29,236 nucleotides of DNA from DAHUYF01 sp035509275 (GTDB taxonomy: Bacteria; Pseudomonadota; Alphaproteobacteria; ATCC43930; CGMCC-115725). Every line of letters starts with the position of its first letter. Within the stretch, counting starts at the first letter, position 1. The stretch covers positions 1 to 29,236 of the forward strand of contig DATJLU010000203.1 of assembly GCA_035509275.1 (NCBI GenBank), in the 5' to 3' direction. The notes under the pieces are model-generated. The model made no database searches. It saw only the letters and a program-made list of their open reading frames with translations, and was not told where the DNA came from. The position numbers and the translations under genes were made by a program. Positions 1 through 6,910 of this stretch are shown piece after piece.

Positions 1-294
1 GCCCCGAGCGAGCTCAGGCGCGCCGCCGACGGCTCGCGGCTCGTCGCGGTGTGGCCGGGTGGCGGTGAGACCAGCGTGTCGGCAACGGTGCTGCGCCGCG
101 CCTGCCGCTGCGCCGAATGCACCGCGCGCCGCGCGCGCGGCGAGATGGCGGCGGGACCAGACGAGGTCGCGATCACCGATATCGCCGCGATCGGCGGCTA
201 TGCCGTCAACATCGCCTTCTCCGACGGGCACCGCCGCGGCATTTTCCCCTGGGCGTTCCTGCGCGCGCTCGCCGAGCCGCCCGCCGGCAATTAA
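1..294 (+). CDS. DUF971 domain protein, 5'-truncated by window edge
   Basis: The reading frame is open from base 1 and ends at TAA 292-294, so the gene begins upstream. The translated part carries the DUF971 (gamma-butyrobetaine-hydroxylase N-terminal-like) signature: a short beta-rich stretch, then LRRACRCAEC with closely spaced cysteines, and a C-terminal AITDIAAIGGYAVNIAFSDG followed by a GIFPWAFLR segment. In larger proteins this fold is a small zinc-binding module; stand-alone DUF971 proteins have been linked to Fe-S or molybdenum-cofactor genes, but no precise role is assigned here. The ATG at 158 or the GTG at 49 would remove conserved residues, so an upstream start is preferred. It is followed after 55 nt by fdxA on the same strand. 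Confidence 0.8.
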   Translation, partial: APSELRRAADGSRLVAVWPGGGETSVSATVLRRACRCAECTARRARGEMAAGPDEVAITDIAAIGGYAVNIAFSDGHRRGIFPWAFLRALAEPPAGN

Positions 295-349
295 TTGCTC
301 CTCCTCGCGCGTGCGCGCCGGCATTGTGGCGCCGAGGGAGAGCCAGCCC

Positions 350-685
350 ATGCCCTATGTCGTCACCGAAGCCTGCATCCGCTGCAAGTTCATGGATTGC
401 GTCGAGGTATGCCCGGTCGATTGCTTTCACGAGGGCGAGACCATGCTGGTCATCAATCCCGAGGAATGCATCGATTGCGGCGTCTGCGAGCCGGAATGCC
501 CGGCCTCGGCGATCATCCCCGACACCAAAGACGGCGCGGAACGCTGGCTCGCGCTCAATCGCGAGCTGGCCGCCACCTGGCCGGCGATCGCGCTCAAGGG
601 CAAACCGCCGGCCGACGCCAATGAGTGGGTCGGCCGCGAGGGCAAGTTCGCCGCCCATTTCAACCCCGCGCCGGCATCGCGCTGA
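350..685 (+). CDS. fdxA: 7Fe ferredoxin, FdxA type
   Basis: A 111-residue protein starting MPYVVTEACIRCKFMDCVEV. Cysteines at 9, 12, 17 and 21 (followed by Pro22) and at 40, 43, 46 and 50 (Pro51) match Azotobacter-type ferredoxins with one [3Fe-4S] and one [4Fe-4S] cluster. In that family C9, C17, C21 and the last cysteine of the second motif (here C50) hold the clusters in a crossed pattern, and the residue corresponding to C12 is usually a free cysteine. The about 60-residue C-terminal tail ending in EGKFAAHFNPAPASR is typical of FdxA. It is a cytoplasmic low-potential electron carrier; its partner is unknown. ATG 350 is chosen because a purine-rich GAGGGAGAG stretch precedes it and the family N-terminus matches exactly. 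The gene converges on the Crp/Fnr gene with only 3 nt between stops. Confidence 0.95.
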   Translation: MPYVVTEACIRCKFMDCVEVCPVDCFHEGETMLVINPEECIDCGVCEPECPASAIIPDTKDGAERWLALNRELAATWPAIALKGKPPADANEWVGREGKFAAHFNPAPASR

Positions 686-688
686 GCG

Positions 689-1420
689 CTATCCTTTGAC
701 CATGTCGAGGAGGAGATCCGGGCGCTCGATCACCAGCGCTTGCCGGCTGACCGAGATGATGCCCTTCTTCTGGAAGCGGTCGAGCGTGATGGTGACCCAT
801 TGCCGGGTGACGCCGACGATGTTGGCGAGCTGATCATGCGTCACCTTGCGCTGGACGACGAGGCGGTTCGCCTCCTGCTTGCCGTAGACCTCGCCGAGAA
901 TGACGAGCAGCTGCGCCAGCCTTTCGACCGCCGAGCGCGTGCCCAGCATCTGCACCAGCGCCGAATAGCATTTGCTTTTGGCGACCAGCCCCTCGATCAG
1001 GCACACCGCGAATTGCGGCATGCGCTCGACCAGCATGCGCATCGCGCCCGCGCTGAGATAGAGCAGCCGGCAATCCTCGGCGGCTTCGCCCGACCAGATA
1101 TGCAGGCCGCCGCGGAAAATCTCCGGCCCGCCGACGAAATGCCCCGGCGTCCAATAGGCGAGGGTGATCTCGCGCCCCGACGGGCCGGTGTAGTAGCTGC
1201 GCACGACGCCGCTCTCGATCAGGAAGATGCCTTCGTGCGGCGCGCCCTGCAGAAAGACCGATTCGCCGCGCGCCGCGGTCACGACGCGGCCGAGCCGGCG
1301 CACCTGCTCGAGCTCCGCCGGCGCGAGGCGGTTGAGGAAGTTCGCGCCTTCATTCAGCTCGCCGACGAGCTCGCTGAGAAAGAGCGCGGTCGCCCGCGGC
1401 GGTTTCGGTTGCGGCATCAT
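689..1420 (-). CDS. Crp/Fnr family transcriptional regulator
   Basis: A 243-residue protein with an N-terminal cyclic-nucleotide-binding-like beta-roll (about residues 30-145; GESVFLQGAPHEGIFLIESG marks its start), a long dimerisation helix, and a C-terminal winged helix with VTHDQLANIVGVTRQWVTITLDRF as the helix-turn-helix (about 193-216). The N-terminal cysteine cluster of true FNR is absent, so direct [4Fe-4S] oxygen sensing is unlikely; the effector cannot be read from the sequence. Its start overlaps the stop of the cytochrome c gene by 4 nt (ATGA), so it is probably translated with that gene as the last member of the - strand cluster. It may control the cluster or a linked respiratory function. 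Confidence 0.88.
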   Translation of the reverse strand: MMPQPKPPRATALFLSELVGELNEGANFLNRLAPAELEQVRRLGRVVTAARGESVFLQGAPHEGIFLIESGVVRSYYTGPSGREITLAYWTPGHFVGGPEIFRGGLHIWSGEAAEDCRLLYLSAGAMRMLVERMPQFAVCLIEGLVAKSKCYSALVQMLGTRSAVERLAQLLVILGEVYGKQEANRLVVQRKVTHDQLANIVGVTRQWVTITLDRFQKKGIISVSRQALVIERPDLLLDMVKG

Positions 1421-2148
1421 CGCCGGCTCCCGCCCCTTGCCGCCACGCCCTGCGCCGCCGCCGGCGGGCGCGGCAGGCTCGCGAGATATTGCGCGAGTGC
1501 GGCGATGTCGTCATCGGACAGCACCTGCGCGATTTTCTCCATCACCTCATCGGGATCGTTGCGGCGCGCGCCGGAGCGAAACTCCTCGAGCTCCTTGACC
1601 AGATAAGCCGGCTGCTGCGCCTCGAGCCAGGGCGCGTCGAAGGCCCGTTTGGGATGCGGGCTGTGGCAATTGACGCAAGGCGGAATGCGATCGGCGCGGC
1701 TGCCCCTCGCGACGAGCAGCGCGGCCCGCGCCGCCGCCTTGGGGCTGAGCTCCGTCATAGGTGCAGGGGGCGGCGGCGGCAGCCCGGCGAAATAGCCCAC
1801 CACAGCATCCAGCGTCGGACCCGCCGCCTCGCGCGCCGAAGTCCCCATCTGGCCGTGATCATTGTCGCGTCCCCCCTTGCGGAAATCGTCCATCTCTTTG
1901 CGCAGGTAGCTCGGCTTCTGCGCCGCGAGATTGGGAAAATGGCCGTTCGGCGCGACGCCGTCCAGATCGTGGCATTCGCCGCACCCCTCCCAGGGCTTCA
2001 TCCCCTTGGTCACCACCATGTCGCCGCCGATGGCGTCCTCGGCGGCGGCGGCCGAGGTCCAGAGCGCAAGACCGATCGAAACGCCAAGTGCGACGGCGCG
2101 CCAGACACGGTTCACGACACCCTTTCCCGCTGGGACGTCATTTCGCAA
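1417..2148 (-). CDS. Diheme cytochrome c, c4-like
   Basis: A 243-residue protein with an N-terminal hydrophobic export signal (about residues 15-36, ending AAAAEDA) and two haem-binding CxxCH motifs, CGECH at 56-60 and CVNCH at 158-162. Each sits in a class I cytochrome domain: the first half ends in DAVVGYFAGLP, the second in DDDIAALAQYLASLP, the typical C-terminal helix. M101 and the Met near 209 are candidate axial ligands. The duplicated layout resembles cytochrome c4, a periplasmic electron shuttle to oxidases or reductases. The ATG at 2148 lies 11 nt inside the upstream SCO gene; a GTG at 2115 has a better ribosome site (GGGAAAGGG) and would give a shorter signal peptide, so the start is uncertain. 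Co-transcription with the SCO and Crp/Fnr genes is very likely. Confidence 0.9.
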   Translation of the reverse strand: MRNDVPAGKGVVNRVWRAVALGVSIGLALWTSAAAAEDAIGGDMVVTKGMKPWEGCGECHDLDGVAPNGHFPNLAAQKPSYLRKEMDDFRKGGRDNDHGQMGTSAREAAGPTLDAVVGYFAGLPPPPPAPMTELSPKAAARAALLVARGSRADRIPPCVNCHSPHPKRAFDAPWLEAQQPAYLVKELEEFRSGARRNDPDEVMEKIAQVLSDDDIAALAQYLASLPRPPAAAQGVAARGGSRR

Positions 2149-2755
2149 CGCCAGCCTCGGCGGTCGATTCGGAGCTCATGAGCCGGGCGAGAAAAGCGGC
2201 GGTCTTGTTGGGTGGCATGGGCGGCAGCAGCCGCGCCCGCACCCGGCCTTCGGGGTCGATCACCTGGACCGCGGCGCTGTGCGCGACACTATACCAGCCG
2301 CTCGCATCGGGCTTGCCGATCCGGTAGACGGCGCCCACGGAGGTCACCAGCTTCTCGATCTGCGCCGGCGCGCCGGTGATGCCGATGAAATGCGGATTGA
2401 ACTGCTCGATCCATTGCTTCAGCACGGGCTTGTCGCGGGCGGGATCAACGGCGACGAAGACCACCATCGGCGCCATCGCAGGGCGTTCCTGCTTTGCCGC
2501 CGTCTCGAGCACGGCATTGAGATTGGCGAGCGTGAACGGACAGACATCGGGGCAGCTCGTGTAACCCACGGCGAGCAGCGACCAATGACTCTTGAGCCGC
2601 TGCAAGGTGAAAGGCGCGCCGTTCTGGTCGGCAAGCGCAAAATCGGGCAAGACCAACGGGCGATCGAGCAGCGTCGCGTTCAGGCGATCGCCGGCGCCGG
2701 CTTGGGTCGCGCTGGCGGTCACCAGCAGCGCCGCGACTAGCAGGGAGCGCAACAT
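2138..2755 (-). CDS. SCO1/SenC family copper chaperone-like thioredoxin-fold protein
   Basis: A 205-residue protein with a cleavable signal peptide or membrane anchor (residues 1-22) followed by a SCO domain. The copper-binding CxxxC is present as TSCPDVCP (C68, C72), and the third conserved ligand is H159 in YSVAHSAAVQVIDPEG; the VDPARD segment (103-108) is also characteristic. SCO proteins deliver copper to the CuA centre of cytochrome oxidase or act as thiol reductases for copper sites, on the periplasmic side. A GAGGAGA ribosome site just upstream overlaps the stop of the ABC ATPase gene, which ends only 10 nt away, so this gene looks like a continuation of the transporter operon. No cytochrome oxidase gene is nearby, so its target is open. 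Confidence 0.93.
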   Translation of the reverse strand: MLRSLLVAALLVTASATQAGAGDRLNATLLDRPLVLPDFALADQNGAPFTLQRLKSHWSLLAVGYTSCPDVCPFTLANLNAVLETAAKQERPAMAPMVVFVAVDPARDKPVLKQWIEQFNPHFIGITGAPAQIEKLVTSVGAVYRIGKPDASGWYSVAHSAAVQVIDPEGRVRARLLPPMPPNKTAAFLARLMSSESTAEAGVAK

Positions 2756-2765
2756 GACTGTCTCC

Positions 2766-3614
2766 TCAACGGTTCTGTTGCTCGAACGCCCGCAGGCTCT
2801 CGACGCTGATGATGTCGAGGCAGCGGCGCTTCAGCCGGATGAAAGCTTCCTCGGTGGCGATCTCGGGCAAGCGCGGCCGTTCGAGCGGCACGGTCAGATC
2901 GGCGATGACGCGGCCCGGACTGGCACTCATCACCAGAACGCGGTCGGCGAGAAACAGCGCTTCGTCGACGTCGTGGGTGACGAACAGAACCGTAATGCCG
3001 AATTCGTCCCAGATGCGCAGCAGGTTCTGCTGCATCATCGCCCGCGTCTGGGAATCGAGCGCGCCGAACGGCTCGTCCATCAGCAGCACGGCGGGGTAAT
3101 TCGCCAAGGCGCGGGCGATGCCGACGCGCTGTTGCATCCCGCCGGAAAGCTCGCCCGGATATTTCTTGGCAAAACGGGAGAGGCCGACCATTTCGAGAAA
3201 GGTGCGCGCGGTCGACGTCGCTTCGGCATCGCCCTTGCCGGCCAGCCGCGGACCAAAGGCGACGTTGTCGAAGACCGTCTTCCACGGGAACAGCGAGTAT
3301 TGCTGGAAGACCATGCCGCGATCGGGACCCGGCTTGGTGACGGGCACGCCGTCGATGGATACCTGGCCCTGCGACGGCCGCACATAGCCGGCGACGCAAT
3401 TGAGCAAGGTCGACTTACCGCAACCCGACGGACCGAGCAGGCAGACGAATTCGCCGGGCGCAATCTCGAGCGAGGTCTGCGTCACCGCCATGTGCATGTG
3501 CGCGCCGCGGCCGTAGGTCACGGCGACCCGCTCGATGAGAATGCGGCCCTTGTCCGCGCCCCGTCCGGTTTTGGCGGCAGCCCTCTCTTCCAATTTTACG
3601 ACCCGTCCGATCAT
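2766..3614 (-). CDS. ABC transporter ATP-binding protein, NitT/TauT (SsuB/TauB-like) family
   Basis: A 282-residue ATPase with all family motifs: Walker A GPSGCGKST (61-69), Q-loop Q104, signature LSGGM (156-160), Walker B VLLMDE (176-181), D-loop to D187 and the switch His H214 in FVTHD. The sequence style (FQQYSLFPWKTVFDNVAFG) is that of nitrate/sulfonate/taurine importers. The start at 3614 (MIGRVVKLEE) is chosen because it lies 10 nt after the preceding membrane protein gene; longer readings upstream run into that gene. The N-terminal extension of about 25 residues before the ABC core and a His/Met run at 38-42 (AHMHM) are somewhat unusual. It would energise the permease encoded at 4314-5240. 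Confidence 0.95.
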   Translation of the reverse strand: MIGRVVKLEERAAAKTGRGADKGRILIERVAVTYGRGAHMHMAVTQTSLEIAPGEFVCLLGPSGCGKSTLLNCVAGYVRPSQGQVSIDGVPVTKPGPDRGMVFQQYSLFPWKTVFDNVAFGPRLAGKGDAEATSTARTFLEMVGLSRFAKKYPGELSGGMQQRVGIARALANYPAVLLMDEPFGALDSQTRAMMQQNLLRIWDEFGITVLFVTHDVDEALFLADRVLVMSASPGRVIADLTVPLERPRLPEIATEEAFIRLKRRCLDIISVESLRAFEQQNR

Positions 3615-3624
3615 GGCCCTCGCC

Positions 3625-4317
3625 TCAGAGATCCTGCACGGCCACGCCCCGCGCCGATCGCGCGGGCTGACGCGGCGCGCGCGGCAAGCACCCGCGCGCG
3701 AGCAGGTAGTTCGTCCCCAGAAGTATGGCGAATCCGACCACCGACAAATCGGTTCCGTAGGGCAACAGCGCATAGGCGGTGGTAGTCTCGAGACCGAGAA
3801 GAGAGAGTCCGACGACCCAGGTCGCCGTCGAGCAGCAGGACACCCAGAACAAGGTGACGTTGGTCATGGCAACGAGCAGAGAGCCCAGTCCTGCGGCGGC
3901 CGCACCGGCACCTTGCATGCGGGCAGGACAATGGGCCCGCAGGCGCCGCAGCAACAGCACGCTCAACCCACTGAGCGCGCCGAGCAACATCACGACGACG
4001 ACCTTCGGCGGGATGATCGCCAGGCTCCACTCGGCGATGCCGTGCCCGTAGCTGTAATTCTTGTATCCGGTTTCGAAGATCCATTCGTTGCCGATGATCG
4101 GCAGCATGTCGCGTATCGAGGGCGTCGACCGGATGATGTTGAGGACGTCGGCCGGCCAGTTATAGAAGACGACGTAATTTGGCAGGCTGCCGATGCGCCA
4201 GACGACGATGGCCAACAGCGTCATGTAGTAGACGACAACGAAGCCGAGCGTCATTGCGAGCCAGGCGCCGCGATTTTCGCGGATCGTCTCCCGCATCACG
4301 GCGAGCGCGCCGCTCAT
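3625..4317 (-). CDS. Unrecognised integral membrane protein in place of a second permease
   Basis: A 230-residue membrane protein that I do not recognise as a standard ABC permease: no EAA loop is visible. Hydrophobic segments lie at about residues 18-41, 98-123, 140-160, 163-180 and 190-208, with a soluble loop at 42-97 containing a Tyr/Gly/His-rich stretch. A vicinal cysteine pair, C161-C162 in FWVSCCSTATW, sits within or at the edge of a membrane segment and is a candidate metal or thiol site; further cysteines are C130 and C210. The start overlaps the permease stop by 4 nt (ATGA) and the ATPase gene follows after 10 nt, so it is a structural part of the transporter operon. It could be an accessory subunit, a second channel half that has diverged strongly, or a separate metal or thiol carrier. 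Function unknown. Confidence 0.85.
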   Translation of the reverse strand: MSGALAVMRETIRENRGAWLAMTLGFVVVYYMTLLAIVVWRIGSLPNYVVFYNWPADVLNIIRSTPSIRDMLPIIGNEWIFETGYKNYSYGHGIAEWSLAIIPPKVVVVMLLGALSGLSVLLLRRLRAHCPARMQGAGAAAAGLGSLLVAMTNVTLFWVSCCSTATWVVGLSLLGLETTTAYALLPYGTDLSVVGFAILLGTNYLLARGCLPRAPRQPARSARGVAVQDL

Positions 4318-5240
4318 CGCGTCCTCCGTTGCCAGGCCAGAAACGGCCGCATGAGCAGCTGAACGGCATAGGTCGAGAGCGTGCCGAACACGCCGATCAG
4401 CAGCATGCCGACGATGATGTCCGGATACTGAATGAGGGAATAGGCGTTCCAGGTGAAATAGCCGATGCCGTACTGGCCGCTGATGATCTCGCCGGCGAGC
4501 AGCGAGAACCACGCCACGCCCATGCCGACCGAAAGCCCGGCGGCAATGCTCGGCAATGCCGCCGGAAGCACCACGTGCCAGAAGATCTGGACGCGACCGG
4601 CGCCGAGCGACTCGGCGGCGCGGACGAGAACTTCCGGAGTCTGCTCGACGCCGTGGATGGTATTCAAGACAATCGGAAAGAGCGCGCCGAGGAAGACGAT
4701 GTAGATGATCGACGATTCCTCCGTCGGCCACATCAAGATCGCCAGCGGAATCCACGCGACCGCCGGGATCGGACGCAGCAGCTCGATGTAGGGCATGACC
4801 AGATCGCGGATGGTGTGCAGCCGTCCCATCAGCAAACCGAGGAAAATGCCCACCACCGCGGCAAGCGAGTAACCGAGGGCGATACGCCTCATGCTGACGA
4901 GAATGTGAACGTAGAACTTGGCTTCGTGAGCGTGGCGCCACAGAGCTTCGGCAACCGCCAGCGGCGTCGGTACGTTGTCAAACCGGAAATAAAAGTCGAG
5001 GTGGATCTTGGCCGCCCAGTACCAGAGGGCAAGGCCGCACAGGAGTGCCGCAGCCCGCAGCGACCAGCTGCATGCCAGCGCCATCGCCGCGTCACGCGCC
5101 GACGTGTCGACGGAAAGGGACACGTCATCGTCGTCGCCATGTGCCGGTCGATCCGACCCGGCCCCTTCGCCGGCAGCCGCCGCGTCGCTCCAAGATGATT
5201 GCGGTGCGGGCACCAGCTCCCTACCAGCCTCGAAATTCAT
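4314..5240 (-). CDS. ABC transporter permease, NitT/TauT (SsuC/TauC-like) family
   Basis: A 308-residue inner-membrane permease. The first about 50 residues are polar and acidic (a GDDDD run near 35-39), an unusual cytoplasmic extension. A transmembrane segment (about 55-75) follows, then a BPD-type permease core with about five helices. The cytoplasmic coupling loop is clear: AAESLGAGRVQIFWHVVLP, matching the EAA---G---------I-LP pattern that docks on the ATPase. ATG 5240 is preceded by AGGAG about 9 nt upstream. It lies 54 nt after the binding-protein gene and overlaps the next membrane-protein gene by 4 nt. Substrate class by family is nitrate, sulfonates, taurine, cyanate or thiamine precursors; the true substrate is not determinable here. 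Confidence 0.94.
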   Translation of the reverse strand: MNFEAGRELVPAPQSSWSDAAAAGEGAGSDRPAHGDDDDVSLSVDTSARDAAMALACSWSLRAAALLCGLALWYWAAKIHLDFYFRFDNVPTPLAVAEALWRHAHEAKFYVHILVSMRRIALGYSLAAVVGIFLGLLMGRLHTIRDLVMPYIELLRPIPAVAWIPLAILMWPTEESSIIYIVFLGALFPIVLNTIHGVEQTPEVLVRAAESLGAGRVQIFWHVVLPAALPSIAAGLSVGMGVAWFSLLAGEIISGQYGIGYFTWNAYSLIQYPDIIVGMLLIGVFGTLSTYAVQLLMRPFLAWQRRTR

Positions 5241-5294
5241 TCCCAGGCGCTCCTGCCGCGTCGTTCAACAGCCCGCCCAACTCACGGGTGCGCG

Positions 5295-6662
5295 TCAAGC
5301 ACCTGCCGTCGACACGGCCTGGTCAAAGCTCAAGACTTGGCCTTTCACGCTCTTGGCATAGCTGTCGGCATCGTCCCTGAGCAGAAAAACCGTGTAGCTG
5401 CCGTCCGGCGACTTCACGTAGAAGCCGGACTTGCCAAACATCTTGAGGCCGCTGTTGTTGTCGTAGACGTAGGTCGCATTGATCTTGGTGCCGGTCGCTT
5501 TGATATCCGCGACCGCCTTGAGGAATTGCTTCAAGCTCGGATAGGTCTTGATGCCGTCCTTCGCCTCCCAGACTTCGTCGGGCAGGCCGCGATTGGCGAC
5601 CGCGGGATCGGCGATCTTGGCGAGATCCTGGTCATAGTTCACGCCCATTTCCGCATAGGCCTTGCGGATGAAGCTGTCGTCGACCCACGACTTGAAGTCG
5701 AGCGGCGGCGACAGATCGGCCTTGGCCAGCACCTGATGATCGAACTGAAGTGTCTTGATCCATTGCGGCTTGAGCGTCGGGTCAAGCGTCAGCAGGCCGC
5801 CTTTGGAGAAATAGAGATAGAGGACTTCCTTCTCGACCCCAGTCCAGCCTTCCATCATCTGCGACGCTTTCATCGGATCGGCGTCGACCCATTTGCCCGC
5901 CTCGTAGATCGCCTTGATGAAGCTGACAACCACTTCGGGATACTTGTCGGCAAAATCCTTGCGCACGACCAGACCGTGCAGATAGGGCACGCCGGTCTGG
6001 CTGCCGTCGTAGATCTTGCGGCCGGTGCCTCGATATTCCATCAGCTCGGACCAAGGACAGAAATCGGCGTGTGCGTCGATCTTGTCGGCCTGGATGTTCG
6101 CCGCGCCGACCGCCGGTGACTGGTTCAAGAGATCGACCGATGCCAGCGTCATGTGATTATCGTCGAGCGCCTTGATCAGCATGCCCCAGGACGCGCTGCC
6201 GACCGGTGTCGACACCGACTTTCCGGTCAATTGCTTGATGTCGTAGATCTTGGAGGCCACCGGCACGTCGATGCCATTGCCGGAGCCCTTCAGATTGTAG
6301 CCCGTGCCGGAGACGTAAAGAGTCCGCAGGCTATCCGTCGCCTGGAACTTCGCGCCGTTCACGATCAGGGGATAGTCGCCCATCACGCCGAAATTGAGCT
6401 TATTCGCCAGCATCTCGTTCGTGATCGGTCCGCCCGAGCTGTAGTCCTTCCACGTGATGTCATAGGTCGCGTTCGCATATTTGCCGGCGTGCGGCAGGTT
6501 CTTGTCGAGGAGATGGAGCTCCTTGACGATGATGCCGGCGGTATAGGTGTCGGTGCACATGCTCTGATGGCCGATCGCGATATCGATCGTCTCGGCATAA
6601 GCGGGAGCGATCAGCAGCAATCCGGCCGCCGCGGCAGCAACGCTCATGGCTTTGAGGCGCAT
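5295..6662 (-). CDS. ABC substrate-binding protein, NitT/TauT family, with extra C-terminal region
   Basis: A 455-residue exported protein: signal peptide 1-23 (cleavage after APAYA), then a type II periplasmic binding fold of the SsuA/TauA/NMT1 class (about 24-330). Conserved-looking landmarks are GHQSMCTDTYTAG, GVMGDYPLIVNG, VPVGSASWGMLIKAL and HADFCPWSELMEYRGTG. Two cysteines (C36 and the one in ADFCPW) could form a disulfide or contact ligand. It is about 120 residues longer than usual family members; the last 62 residues (394-455), ending KGQVLSFDQAVSTAGA, form a separate small domain that resembles the C-terminal part of NosL (inference, not tested). ATG 6662 is supported by AGGAGGG at 6671-6677; the longer in-frame reading to 6875 covers intergenic DNA. 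First gene of the transporter operon. Confidence 0.93.
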   Translation of the reverse strand: MRLKAMSVAAAAAGLLLIAPAYAETIDIAIGHQSMCTDTYTAGIIVKELHLLDKNLPHAGKYANATYDITWKDYSSGGPITNEMLANKLNFGVMGDYPLIVNGAKFQATDSLRTLYVSGTGYNLKGSGNGIDVPVASKIYDIKQLTGKSVSTPVGSASWGMLIKALDDNHMTLASVDLLNQSPAVGAANIQADKIDAHADFCPWSELMEYRGTGRKIYDGSQTGVPYLHGLVVRKDFADKYPEVVVSFIKAIYEAGKWVDADPMKASQMMEGWTGVEKEVLYLYFSKGGLLTLDPTLKPQWIKTLQFDHQVLAKADLSPPLDFKSWVDDSFIRKAYAEMGVNYDQDLAKIADPAVANRGLPDEVWEAKDGIKTYPSLKQFLKAVADIKATGTKINATYVYDNNSGLKMFGKSGFYVKSPDGSYTVFLLRDDADSYAKSVKGQVLSFDQAVSTAGA

Positions 6663-6910
6663 CAGGGGATCCCTCCTGTCGAGACGAACTCGTCTTAACC
6701 TTGCCTCAGAGGGGAGCAATCGATGTGCCAGCCTCGCGGGCCCGCAAGGGCTCTCAGCAAGCGGCTGAAATGATGAGCTATTTTCCGATCTGCGAGGGCC
6801 CGGTGACCGGTTTCCTGCCGCTTCCCGAGGCGGCGGCGACGCCGGTTGCTCAAAACTTTGGCGGCGGCAGCGCAACTTGTTAATACAAGCGGCTTGATCC
6901 CAGCGGCCGG
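6663..6910 (-). promoter_or_regulatory. Promoter region of the transporter operon
   Basis: A 248-nt non-coding stretch between the GntR gene and the binding-protein gene, both on the - strand. It carries the GntR-type palindrome at 6876-6889 and the ribosome site at 6671-6677. No convincing -35/-10 pair stands out, which is common in GC-rich alphaproteobacteria. Because all later junctions of the transporter genes are short, this is the likeliest place for their promoter. Confidence 0.55.
6876..6889. promoter_or_regulatory. Putative GntR/HutC-type operator palindrome
   Basis: The sequence CTTGTTAATACAAG has perfect 5-bp arms (CTTGT/ACAAG) around a 4-bp AT-only centre. It fits the GT-N4-AC core reported for many GntR/HutC-subfamily operators. 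It is an AT-rich island in a GC-rich region, 22 bp after the GntR stop codon and about 215 bp before the binding-protein start codon. The natural reading is an operator through which the adjacent GntR protein controls the transporter operon; binding itself is inferred. Confidence 0.5.

Noticed and set aside
6663..6875. N-terminal extension of the binding protein to 6875.
   Set aside because: It would bury the signal peptide and ignore the AGGAGGG site at 6671-6677; the region is intergenic.
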